IMG/VR virus record: IMGVR_UViG_3300032307_000952
Location: 1-51,361 of that record
Length of the DNA: 51,361 bases
Strand: one strand, 5' to 3'
From: a virus
Numbering within the stretch: the first letter of the stretch is position 1; every line of letters begins with the position of its first letter. The translations under genes and the position numbers were made by a program. Of this stretch, positions 1-6,977 are shown piece after piece. Under the pieces are notes generated by a model, which made no database searches, had not been told where the DNA came from, and saw only the letters and a program-made list of their open reading frames with translations.

Positions 1-180
1 AAATATTCAGATAAAGTTGATTGGTATTATATTTCTTCTCGACAAAATTTATCTGAAGAATTTATAAGAAAACATATAAATAAAATTCATATTAGTTGGT
101 TGATGAATAATAATTTTATTTCTAGAAAATTAAAAAATAAAATTAAAAAAGAAATAAAAACATTGAAAGAAATTATATGA
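1..180 (+). CDS. LSEEFI-repeat protein, 5'-truncated by window edge
   Basis: This is the C-terminal 59 residues of a protein whose start lies before the window. It carries one and a half copies of a 23-residue repeat of the form YQxLSEEFIxKYxDxVxWxxI and ends in the family tail KKEIKTLKEII. The first 37 bases are identical to bases 378-414 in the next gene, so the two are recent tandem duplicates. The stop overlaps the next start (ATGA). Such short helical repeats occur in large phages and giant viruses; no function is known to me. Confidence 0.8.
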   Translation, partial: KYSDKVDWYYISSRQNLSEEFIRKHINKIHISWLMNNNFISRKLKNKIKKEIKTLKEII

Positions 181-545
181 AACATAACTTAGATTTAAAA
201 TTTGAAATATATTCTGAAAATGAATTAGAAAATAATATGCATTTATTTGATTTATATGATTGGGACTGCATTTGTAGGTATCAGATGTTATCTGAAAGAT
301 TTATAGAAAAATATTCAGATGAAGTTAGTTGGGGTTTAATTTGTTTTTATCAAAATTTATCTGAAAAATTTATAGAAAAATATTCAGATAAAGTTGATTG
401 GTATTATATTTCTTATTCTCAAAAGTTATCTGAAAATTTTATAGAGAAACACATAAATGAAATTAATATTAATAAGTTAATGCAAAACAAAAATATTTCA
501 AAACAAATAATAGAAGAACTAAAAACTTTAAAAGATATAATATAG
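177..545 (+). CDS. LSEEFI-repeat protein
   Basis: A 122-residue protein built of about three 23-residue repeats (for example NLSEKFIEKYSDKVDWYYI) followed by a diverged repeat and the lysine-rich tail IEELKTLKDII. The repeats are likely helical pairs. It overlaps the preceding paralogue by four bases (ATGA) and is followed two bases after its stop by the macro-domain gene, so the three are probably co-transcribed. Two further relatives occur at 7945 and 9349. There is no signal peptide or membrane segment. The function is unknown; a role as a protein-binding or host-interaction module would be a guess. Confidence 0.85.
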   Translation: MKHNLDLKFEIYSENELENNMHLFDLYDWDCICRYQMLSERFIEKYSDEVSWGLICFYQNLSEKFIEKYSDKVDWYYISYSQKLSENFIEKHINEININKLMQNKNISKQIIEELKTLKDII

Positions 546-547
546 AA

Positions 548-985
548 ATGATTTATACTAATGAAAATATTTTATATTCAAATTACCAATATATAGCCCA
601 TCAATGCAACTGCGTTTCGAAAAACTCTGCAGGTTTGGCCAAATCGATATTTGAAAAATATACTTACTCAAATATTTACCAAAATAGAGAAAAGAACGAT
701 TCTCCCGGAAATATAATAATTTCAGGAAATGGCGATGATCAAAGATATATAATTAATATGCTTTCTCAATTTTATCCAGGAACGCCAAAGTATGAAACAT
801 ATGAACAAAGATTAGGTTGGTTTAAATCCTGTATACTTAAAATATCCGAAAGTAAAAATATTAACCAAATAGCTTTTCCGTTTAATATTGGTTGCGGTTT
901 GGCCGGAGGAAAATGGGAAGATTATGAAAATTTAATATCTTTTCTTGATAATTATTGCGAAGTTTTCATATGCAAAATTCAATGA
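548..985 (+). CDS. Macro-domain (ADP-ribose binding/processing) protein
   Basis: A 145-residue single-domain protein with the marks of a macro domain: an N-terminal strand followed by IAHQCNCVS and GLAKSIFEKY, and the C-terminal phosphate-binding loop AFPFNIGCGLAGGKW. The fold resembles the Poa1p-like ADP-ribose-1''-phosphate phosphatase group. Members bind ADP-ribose and some remove ADP-ribose from macromolecules or process the product of tRNA 2'-phosphate removal. In a phage, plausible roles are reversing an ADP-ribosylation-based host defence or NAD-related RNA-repair chemistry; which one applies is inference. It sits between repeat-protein genes and a zinc-ribbon gene in the early region. 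Confidence 0.75.
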   Translation: MIYTNENILYSNYQYIAHQCNCVSKNSAGLAKSIFEKYTYSNIYQNREKNDSPGNIIISGNGDDQRYIINMLSQFYPGTPKYETYEQRLGWFKSCILKISESKNINQIAFPFNIGCGLAGGKWEDYENLISFLDNYCEVFICKIQ

Positions 986-998
986 TATATATCCGTTT

Positions 999-1634
999 AT
1001 GAAGTGTAGCAACTGCGGAGTTATAATTCCACCAGAATGGAAAAAAGTTATAGAAAAAAACACATGCCCAAATTGTGACAGTCCAATAATGAATGAAGCT
1101 CAACAAGAGCTTCTTCAAGAACTTAAACAAGCTCTTATAGCAATGCCGGCTGATCCAGAAGGTTTAGCTGGTTGGTTGCTTGATAATTATCAAATGACAA
1201 AAGTTGGATCTGGAAAGCCAGTCAATGAATTTTATGATCCAAATAAAAAATTAAAAGAAGAAATAAAAATTCATGATAATCCATTCTTTAAAAAGACCGG
1301 ATTGGATGTTGAAAAACTTAATTCTTTGGGTCAAGAAAAAAGAAAACAATTAGTTAGCCAAATTCAAGCGGCCGAAGATGATGAAGAAGAATTTTCTTCA
1401 GAAGAAGATGATCCAAATGACCCTTATGTAAAACTTGCGCTGTCTAATATGGAAGGTGCAAGAAATCTTACAAAAAAAGATATAAAAAAATTAAGAGCTA
1501 ATTATGAAGAGGAAGATGATGGTTCTGATGATTTGCCACCACTTTTGCAACAAGATAGATTACTTAGATTGCAAAAACAACAAGATATTGCTTCGGGAAT
1601 AAGATCTGATAAAAATGGTTTCTCTAGAGGTTAA
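999..1634 (+). CDS. Zinc-ribbon protein of unknown function
   Basis: The 211-residue product opens with a zinc ribbon: MKCSNCG near residues 1-7 and CPNCDSP about 24 residues later, forming a CxxC...CxxC pair. A conserved-looking helical part (AMPADPEGLAGWLLDNYQM) follows, then an acidic middle and a basic C-terminus. The frame is open from 945, but 999 is the first start that does not run deep into the upstream gene, and it puts the zinc ribbon at the N-terminus. The next gene starts two bases after its stop. A nucleic-acid or RNA-polymerase contact is plausible but not shown. Confidence 0.75.
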   Translation: MKCSNCGVIIPPEWKKVIEKNTCPNCDSPIMNEAQQELLQELKQALIAMPADPEGLAGWLLDNYQMTKVGSGKPVNEFYDPNKKLKEEIKIHDNPFFKKTGLDVEKLNSLGQEKRKQLVSQIQAAEDDEEEFSSEEDDPNDPYVKLALSNMEGARNLTKKDIKKLRANYEEEDDGSDDLPPLLQQDRLLRLQKQQDIASGIRSDKNGFSRG

Positions 1635-1636
1635 TC

Positions 1637-1942
1637 ATGCTTAGAATTATAGATAATAAAAGAATAGAAATGACCGATGATGAATATCAGTCTTATAATG
1701 ATATTTGTAACGCTTATGTTCAAGGCAAAGATTTATTTAAAGATCTATTCGAAACTGATGAAAATGGAATTATTATATTTATAAAAACTCCAAGTAAAAT
1801 GTTCAGTTTAGAAGCTCTTCTTTTTATACAAAATTTAATGGTTCATCAACACTTAAGAATAATATATGGTGAATTCAGAAAATCTATGGAAGAATTAAAT
1901 CAAATGAAACAAGATGTTCTTTCGATGCTCAAAAAAGAGTAA
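1637..1942 (+). CDS. Conserved-looking hypothetical protein
   Basis: A 101-residue soluble protein. The N-terminal half (MLRIIDNKRIEMTDDEYQS, then ETDENGIIIFIKTPSK) looks like a small alpha/beta unit, and the C-terminal half is helical and probably forms a coiled coil. It starts two bases after the zinc-ribbon gene and is likely in the same operon. I do not recognise the family; the position just ahead of the recombination genes suggests an early function. Confidence 0.7.
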   Translation: MLRIIDNKRIEMTDDEYQSYNDICNAYVQGKDLFKDLFETDENGIIIFIKTPSKMFSLEALLFIQNLMVHQHLRIIYGEFRKSMEELNQMKQDVLSMLKKE

Positions 1943-1985
1943 TTAGAAAAAGTTCGACATACCCTTTAATAGCAATAGTCATACT

Positions 1986-2477
1986 ATGACTTGGGAAACA
2001 GTAGAACAAAATAAAGATACAGTAGAAATTATAGAAAAAAAAGAACCAACATCATCAGATGTTGTGGAAGATTTAATATCCAAAATATCTTTCGAATTAA
2101 AGGTTGCTCATGAAACAAAGTACGATTCAGCGGAAGCAGAAAAAACCGCTGCCTTATGTTTAAGAGCTTTAACTGAACTTTCAGAATTTTTAGCCGAGGC
2201 TGACTTAATCTCCAAAGAGAAAAAGTCCGATCTTGAATCTACTTCTGGAGAACGTTATATGTTTTATAAGTTCAATTATAAATTGGACGGGAATTCTGTT
2301 AAACTCTCCGATGAAGGTGTTGGACATTTAGTTGCTCAAGATCCAAAAGTTAAGAAAGCAAAATCGGAATTATATCAAGCTGAATCCGATTCAAATAAAT
2401 GGAAAAATCTTTTTGGAATGCTCAAAGATGCTCATATATTTTTTAGAGGATTATCAAAAGGTCGTCTTGATATATGA
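1986..2477 (+). CDS. Possible UvsY-like recombination mediator
   Basis: The 163-residue protein is mostly helical. It has an acidic N-terminus, a middle part with FYKFNYKLDGNSVKLSD, and a C-terminal pair of helices ending FFRGLSKGRLDI. In T4-like phages UvsY is a small helical protein that loads the UvsX recombinase on SSB-covered DNA, and its C-terminus has a comparable helix-rich layout. Here the next phage gene is the RecA/UvsX homologue, separated only by a homing endonuclease gene. The UvsY reading is inference from size, helical character and position. The stop overlaps the endonuclease start (ATGA). Confidence 0.4.
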   Translation: MTWETVEQNKDTVEIIEKKEPTSSDVVEDLISKISFELKVAHETKYDSAEAEKTAALCLRALTELSEFLAEADLISKEKKSDLESTSGERYMFYKFNYKLDGNSVKLSDEGVGHLVAQDPKVKKAKSELYQAESDSNKWKNLFGMLKDAHIFFRGLSKGRLDI

Positions 2478-3385
2478 TTAAACCCGGAGACCAATTTGGT
2501 CGATGGACCGTTATATCTAATAAGTTTTATTTAAGAAAAAACCTAAACATACCTGCTTATAAAGATAATACACGACAAGCTTTTTACACATGCATATGTG
2601 CGTGTGGATCAAAAAAATATGTTTTTGAAACTGGATTATTAAGAGGTTCTTCCAAATCATGCGGATGCCTAAGGAAAGAGTTAAAAATTTCCAAAGATCC
2701 ATGGAAAACAGAATTTAATATTTACAAAAATCATATATTTAAACTCAAGCCAAACCTTGAATTTTCTATTAATGAATATAATTTTAAATCTTTATCTTTA
2801 AATAATTGTTTTTATTGCGGAGTTGAACCAAATATAAAAACTAAAACTGGAAACCAATACAAAAATGGAATTGATAGATTAAATAATGATATTGGTTATA
2901 ATTTGGAAAATTGCGTTTCTTGTTGCATAGAATGCAATTTTATGAAGTCATCTTTAAATGTTGATAGTTTTCTTAATTTGGTAAATAATATTTATAGTTA
3001 TTATTTCAATAATGTCAACCTGACAATAGATCCCGAGCCATTAATAATTAAAAAACCAACCTTAGTTTCTGATAAAATTTGGGAAACAGAACATAAAAGA
3101 ATGAAAAGGGATATTGAGTCAAGAAATAGAGAGTTTAATGTTGACATAAACTCATTTACCAAGTTAGTTACGGCAAGGTGTTATTATTGCGGAGCTGCCC
3201 CGTTTAAAAAAACACATGTTGGAAAGAAATTTAGAAACGGAATAGATAGAATAAATAATAATCTTGGTTATATAGATAATAATATGATTCCTTCATGTTG
3301 GAATTGTAATAAAATGAAAGGTAAATTAAATCAAGATATTTTTCTAAATAAAATACAAAAAATAATACAAAAAGGTATAAAATGA
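2474..3385 (+). CDS. Homing endonuclease with two HNH-type modules
   Basis: This 303-residue protein has three parts. Residues about 1-70 form a cysteine-containing DNA-binding module beginning GDQFGRWTVI and closing with SKSCGCL, typical of phage HNH/AP2-type homing enzymes. Two copies of an HNH-like zinc module follow: FYCG...NGIDRLNNDIGY...CCIECNFMK, then YYCG...NGIDRINNNLGY...CWNCNKMK. The gene lies between the putative mediator gene and recA with 4-base overlaps on both sides, so it was inserted without breaking translation of the operon. It is expected to act as a selfish DNA-cutting element; its target is unknown. The tandem modules are unusual. Confidence 0.85.
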   Translation: MIKPGDQFGRWTVISNKFYLRKNLNIPAYKDNTRQAFYTCICACGSKKYVFETGLLRGSSKSCGCLRKELKISKDPWKTEFNIYKNHIFKLKPNLEFSINEYNFKSLSLNNCFYCGVEPNIKTKTGNQYKNGIDRLNNDIGYNLENCVSCCIECNFMKSSLNVDSFLNLVNNIYSYYFNNVNLTIDPEPLIIKKPTLVSDKIWETEHKRMKRDIESRNREFNVDINSFTKLVTARCYYCGAAPFKKTHVGKKFRNGIDRINNNLGYIDNNMIPSCWNCNKMKGKLNQDIFLNKIQKIIQKGIK

Positions 3386-4350
3386 CAAAAACAAAAGAAA
3401 AAATAAAAGTTGATATTAACAAATTAGTTTCATCAGTAAAAAGCTCATATGGCAAAGATAAGGGAAGAGCTTCTCAAATATCTACGGGAGCAAGCATATC
3501 AAAACCAACAGAAGATAAGGATTTCGTACACTGGAAAGATTCTCCATGGGAAATGTTAACGGGTATAAAGGGATTACCTTTCGGTAAGGTCGTTCAAATT
3601 GCAGGTAGACCAGATTCAGGTAAGAGTAGTCATGCTTCTTTATTTATGAAGCAAGCTCAAGATCAAAATGTTCTTGTTATTCTTTGGGATACGGAAGGCA
3701 AGTTTTCCGCAACACGTTTTAACAAATATTTCAATGGAAACGCGGATGAATTAATTGTTGTAACTTCAAGAATGATTTTAGAGGGCGGTGATGAGGTTGA
3801 AAGAATAGTTCACGCTGCTAAAGAACAAGACCCAGATTGTAAAATATTAATCGTTTGGGATTCTGTTGGCGGAACTCTTGCAAAAAATGAAGACGAAAAC
3901 TCCCTTGACCAATCAAAACAAATGGCTTCTGCTTCCAAAGAAAATGGATCAGTTATGCGAGCATTTGTTAGATTGATGGAAAAATATAAAAACAAAGAAA
4001 CAAACGATGAAAGCATTGCTGTTCTTTTGATAAATCAATCATATGCAAATATTGGCGCTCCAGGCCAAAAAGAATCTGGCGGCCAAAAAGTTGAATATTT
4101 TTCAAGTATAATTGTTCAATTAACCAGAAAATCTGATTTAACAAAAGTTGTTAAAGGTATGAAGATGAAAATAGGTATTGTAACAAGAGCAAAGGTTAAG
4201 AAAAATCATCTATTTGATGGAGAGAGTTCGGTTGCAGAGCTTGATCTTATTGTAACGGCTGGTGGAATTAACTTATTATCAACTCAAAAAGTTAAGAAAG
4301 AAGAGACTTTTGGAGATGATGGTGATACAGAGATAGAAGGCGAAGAATAA
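3382..4350 (+). CDS. uvsX: RecA/UvsX-like recombinase
   Basis: A 322-residue strand-exchange ATPase. The Walker A loop GRPDSGKS lies at residues 75-82 and the Walker B strand ILIVWDS ends near D160. The segment VLLINQSYANIG fits the L2-side region, and a GGQKVEYFSS segment precedes the C-terminal strands. An acidic tail (DDGDTEIEGEE) ends the protein, as in several RecA proteins. It should form filaments on single-stranded DNA and drive recombination-dependent replication and repair together with the SSB and RuvC-like products downstream. Flanking homing endonuclease genes overlap both of its ends, and a strong hairpin that could terminate transcription lies just after its stop. Confidence 0.9.
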   Translation: MTKTKEKIKVDINKLVSSVKSSYGKDKGRASQISTGASISKPTEDKDFVHWKDSPWEMLTGIKGLPFGKVVQIAGRPDSGKSSHASLFMKQAQDQNVLVILWDTEGKFSATRFNKYFNGNADELIVVTSRMILEGGDEVERIVHAAKEQDPDCKILIVWDSVGGTLAKNEDENSLDQSKQMASASKENGSVMRAFVRLMEKYKNKETNDESIAVLLINQSYANIGAPGQKESGGQKVEYFSSIIVQLTRKSDLTKVVKGMKMKIGIVTRAKVKKNHLFDGESSVAELDLIVTAGGINLLSTQKVKKEETFGDDGDTEIEGEE

Positions 4351-5195
4351 TGTGGGTATTATCCAAGGTCTGTTCAAATAAATCTTGCAAATATGCTGGA
4401 AAAGAACAGACCTTGGATAATTTTATTTTTAGAAAAGATCGGTTAATTTTCGAAAAAAGATGCGTAACTTGTATTAAAGAATATAAAAAAGAATATTATA
4501 TTAAAAATAAACATAATATAAAACAAAAATCAAAATCATATTATGAATCAAATAATTCTATTATAAAAGAAAAACAATTTAATTATAATTTTAAAAACAA
4601 AAATAAAAAATCAAATTATGATAAGAAATATAGATTACTAAATTTAAATAAAAGAAAAGAATCTTATAAAAAATATAAAGAAAACAATCCTGAAAAGGTA
4701 AAGGTTTATAATAACAACTATAAAATACAAAACAAAGATAAATTAAATGAATATATGAAAAATTATATGTCATTTAAACGTAAAGATTTAAAATTTAAAT
4801 TGAAATCTAGAATTTCAAATTATATTTATTTATCTATAAAAAACAAAAAAGAAAGTATTTTTAGTTATTTACCATATTCTTTAGATGAATTAATTAAAAA
4901 TATAGAAAGTAAATTTGAGTATTGGATGAGTTGGAGTAATTGGGGAAAATATAATTCAAGCAATTGGAATGATGAAGATTCATCCACTTGGGTTTGGAAT
5001 ATAGATCACATAATACCGCACTCTACTTTTAATTATAAATCATTTGAGGATGAAGATTTTAAAAAATGTTGGTCTTTAGATAACTTAAGGCCTTATTCTG
5101 CAAAACAAAATATTTTAGATGGATCAAGTAAGGTTCGTCACAAAAAAGAAAAAGAAGATAGTTCCGAGAAGCAATACAAGCAAAATATAGCGTAG
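4350..5195 (+). CDS. HNH homing endonuclease
   Basis: A 281-residue free-standing homing endonuclease. The N-terminus has a CSNKSC...CVTC zinc-ribbon-like pair, the middle is a long, very basic lysine/asparagine-rich helical region, and the C-terminus holds the nuclease core NIDHIIPHS...CWSLDNLRPYSAKQN, which matches HNH enzymes. It is paralogous to the gene at 22394 (same WMSWSNWGKY / WMTWENWGRY and NIDHIIP cores). Its start codon shares a base with the recA stop (TAATG). An 18-bp perfect inverted repeat covers codons 3-24 and may keep expression low. Confidence 0.85.
   Translation: MWVLSKVCSNKSCKYAGKEQTLDNFIFRKDRLIFEKRCVTCIKEYKKEYYIKNKHNIKQKSKSYYESNNSIIKEKQFNYNFKNKNKKSNYDKKYRLLNLNKRKESYKKYKENNPEKVKVYNNNYKIQNKDKLNEYMKNYMSFKRKDLKFKLKSRISNYIYLSIKNKKESIFSYLPYSLDELIKNIESKFEYWMSWSNWGKYNSSNWNDEDSSTWVWNIDHIIPHSTFNYKSFEDEDFKKCWSLDNLRPYSAKQNILDGSSKVRHKKEKEDSSEKQYKQNIA
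4358..4428 (+). terminator. 18-bp perfect hairpin followed by T-rich tract, inside HNH gene start
   Basis: Bases 4358-4375 are an exact reverse complement of 4404-4421, with 28 bases between them, and the right arm runs into a T-rich stretch. It begins eight bases after the recA stop. It could be the recA-side transcription terminator, a hairpin limiting translation of the endonuclease gene in which it lies, or both. Its perfect pairing within coding sequence argues for selection on the RNA. Confidence 0.6.
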
Positions 5196-5196
5196 T

Positions 5197-5317
5197 ATAA
5201 GAGACAAACCAATTGCCACTTATCTCTTAATTCTAGAGATACTTATAACTTGCCTGGGGAGGTGATATTGGTTTTCTGTAGAGAAATATTTAATTCTACT
5301 ATTGGTTTGTCTCTTAT
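5197..5317 (+). ncRNA. Candidate structured RNA or leader closed by a 17-bp stem
   Basis: The only sizeable gap in this region folds well by eye. Arms 5197-5213 and 5301-5317 pair perfectly over 17 bp. Inside are hairpin 5221-5227/5235-5241 (7 bp, 7-base loop) and hairpin 5278-5282/5295-5299, with an unpaired G-rich segment around 5251-5265 between them. It lies between the HNH gene stop and the ribosome site of the next gene. It may be a regulatory leader, a processed small RNA or a stable spacer; no known RNA family was recognised. Strand is assumed from the neighbouring genes. Confidence 0.55.
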
Positions 5318-5333
5318 CTTTTAGAGGTTTGAA

Positions 5334-5690
5334 ATGAATAATTTAATACAAAAAGGTGATATTCAGGAAGCGAATGTTTCTGGATTAATTGATCAAAAAC
5401 TGAAGGAAAATAGCAATATTCCTGTATATATTGTAGCGGTTGATGATCCAAGAAATGAAAATAATTATAAACAATTTGTTTGTACAAGAGTAACAGAGTG
5501 TTCGAATTATTTAGAAATAATTGGTTTTTCAGCTGACACAAAAACAATAAATGCTATAAAAAGTATAAACGAAGTCAATAATATAGTCCAAAAGAAAAAT
5601 ATTAAATATGAAAATCATAAATTTTCGTGGACAAAAGTAATAGACATAAACAACATAACATATAAAAAAAGCATAGGAGATAAAAAATGA
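5334..5690 (+). CDS. Hypothetical protein upstream of SSB
   Basis: A 118-residue protein with a ribosome site (AGAGG) ahead of the start. The centre (IPVYIVAVDD, then FVCTRVTECSNYLEIIGFSA) looks like a small mixed alpha/beta domain; the C-terminus is basic. No family is recognised. It overlaps the SSB start by four bases (ATGA), so the two are translationally coupled, and it is the first gene after the structured RNA candidate, which may regulate both. Confidence 0.7.
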   Translation: MNNLIQKGDIQEANVSGLIDQKLKENSNIPVYIVAVDDPRNENNYKQFVCTRVTECSNYLEIIGFSADTKTINAIKSINEVNNIVQKKNIKYENHKFSWTKVIDINNITYKKSIGDKK

Positions 5691-6346
5691 GTCAATTTGG
5701 ATTAACAGAATGGGAAGATGTAGAAGTTGGATCACAAAACAGAGAAAAGAAAAATTTTGCAGATACTTTTCTTAAGTTACAACAAGGTTCTAACGTATTA
5801 AGAATAATTACAAAACCACACGAGTTTTTAGTTCATCAATACAAACCACATGAAAAAGACCCAGGTTTTGGGGTGAGAATACTTTCATCTCAAGCTCACG
5901 GAAAAGACCCTCTAGTTGAAATGGGTCTAAGACCAAAACGAAGATGGTATGTAGGAGTAATTGATAGAAAAACAGCATCTTATAAGGTGCTAGAGATATC
6001 ATCTGTTGTATTGAAATCAATTCAATCATTAGTAAGAGATGAAGATTGGGGAGATCCATCACAATATGACATTGATATAAAGGTTGATAAAAATGGTGGT
6101 GCTCAAGGCTATTACAGCGTTGTTGCAAAACCAAAGAAACCATTAACACAAGAGGATATTGACATTAAAGCAAGTGTAGATCTTGAGCAACTCAAGCGTT
6201 TATGCTCCCCTCCAACATATGAGCAAGTGTTGGAAAAGGTAAAGATGGCACAATCAAAATCACCAAACTTCAACAATGACTCGGTTAGCAGGCCAGCTCC
6301 AGTTGTTGATGACGAAGATGATGATACAGATTTTCCAGCAGCTTAA
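5687..6346 (+). CDS. Single-stranded DNA-binding protein (gp32-like)
   Basis: The 219-residue protein has the layout of phage gp32-type SSBs. A core begins with the strand NVLRIITKPHEFLVHQYKP, continues with RRWYVGVIDRKTASYKVLEIS, and includes the helix VLKSIQSLVRD and a YDIDIKVD strand. It ends in a strongly acidic tail, DDEDDDTDFPAA, the usual partner-binding element. It would coat single-stranded DNA during replication and recombination and work with the UvsX-like protein. A rho-independent terminator follows directly. Confidence 0.8.
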   Translation: MSQFGLTEWEDVEVGSQNREKKNFADTFLKLQQGSNVLRIITKPHEFLVHQYKPHEKDPGFGVRILSSQAHGKDPLVEMGLRPKRRWYVGVIDRKTASYKVLEISSVVLKSIQSLVRDEDWGDPSQYDIDIKVDKNGGAQGYYSVVAKPKKPLTQEDIDIKASVDLEQLKRLCSPPTYEQVLEKVKMAQSKSPNFNNDSVSRPAPVVDDEDDDTDFPAA

Positions 6347-6362
6347 ATAATTAGCTTAAAAT

Positions 6363-6398
6363 AAAAAAAGGATTGGATAAAACCGATCCTTTTTTTTT
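6363..6398 (+). terminator. Rho-independent terminator after SSB gene
   Basis: An A-run, the stem GGATTGG (one G-U pair) with CCGATCC, a short loop and a run of nine T residues. It closes the unit ending with SSB and is followed at once by the promoter-like TTGATATATAT. Confidence 0.85.
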
Positions 6399-6399
6399 G

Positions 6400-6410
6400 T
6401 TGATATATAT
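6400..6410 (+). promoter_or_regulatory. Promoter-like TTGATATATAT motif ahead of ruvC-like gene
   Basis: The motif directly follows a terminator and its first T lies 17 bases before the ATG at 6417. There is no Shine-Dalgarno sequence in between, so if this is the -10 region the transcript would be nearly leaderless. The same motif and the same 17-base spacing occur ahead of cas1 at 47702. Confidence 0.5.
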
Positions 6411-6416
6411 CCTTTT

Positions 6417-6977
6417 ATGATTCTACTTGGATTTGATATATCTTCATCTGTTATTGGTTATTCTGTAATAGAATATAAAAATAACAAAATAAAACTTTTA
6501 CATTACGATTATTATGAACCATTAAATACACAAAAACATTCTTTATATGAAAGTTTGGTTGAAGTAAAGAAATTTGTAAGACAAAAAGTAGAAGAGTTTA
6601 AGCCTGACAAAATAATTATAGAAGATATAGCTCAACATTTTTCTGGCAAAGGATCTACGGCAAATACAATTATTAAGCTTGCGGTTTATAATAGAACTAT
6701 TTGCTTGACAGTGTTTGAGGAGTATGGTATTGTGCCAGAACTAATAAATGTCAATACTGTTAGGTCTGTATTGAGACCAGAAGATCACGAAGGAAGATTG
6801 ATGAAGGAAGATGTTCCTTTTGCTATTGAAAAGATTTTAAAAATAAAATTTAATTTTATTTACAAGAAAAAAGGAAAAATTGACACAAAAACATATGATA
6901 TGGCTGATGCTGTAGCTGTATCTTTAGCTTTTATTATGAAAAACATACAGAACGTCACGAAAGGTAAGAAAAAGTGA
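6417..6977 (+). CDS. RuvC-like Holliday junction resolvase
   Basis: A 186-residue RNase-H-fold nuclease. The first catalytic aspartate is in the N-terminal strand GFDISSSVIGYSV (D7). The second acidic site is in the strand DKIIIEDIAQHF, and the paired late aspartates are in YDMADAVAVSLAF. The length is typical of RuvC. It should cleave four-way junctions from recombination-dependent replication before packaging. It starts a new transcription unit after the SSB terminator, and its stop overlaps the GTG start of the DnaJ gene. Confidence 0.85.
   Translation: MILLGFDISSSVIGYSVIEYKNNKIKLLHYDYYEPLNTQKHSLYESLVEVKKFVRQKVEEFKPDKIIIEDIAQHFSGKGSTANTIIKLAVYNRTICLTVFEEYGIVPELINVNTVRSVLRPEDHEGRLMKEDVPFAIEKILKIKFNFIYKKKGKIDTKTYDMADAVAVSLAFIMKNIQNVTKGKKK

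Noticed and set aside
1-420. Near-identical repeated DNA that could suggest a CRISPR-like array
   Set aside because: The repeats are in frame, 69 bases (23 codons) long and encode the LSEEFI protein repeat; there are no regularly spaced unique spacers.
5196-5333. Group I intron or simple terminator
   Set aside because: The segment is only about 120 bases, lacks the core elements of a group I intron as far as I can see, and does not interrupt a gene; the two internal hairpins are more than a simple terminator needs.
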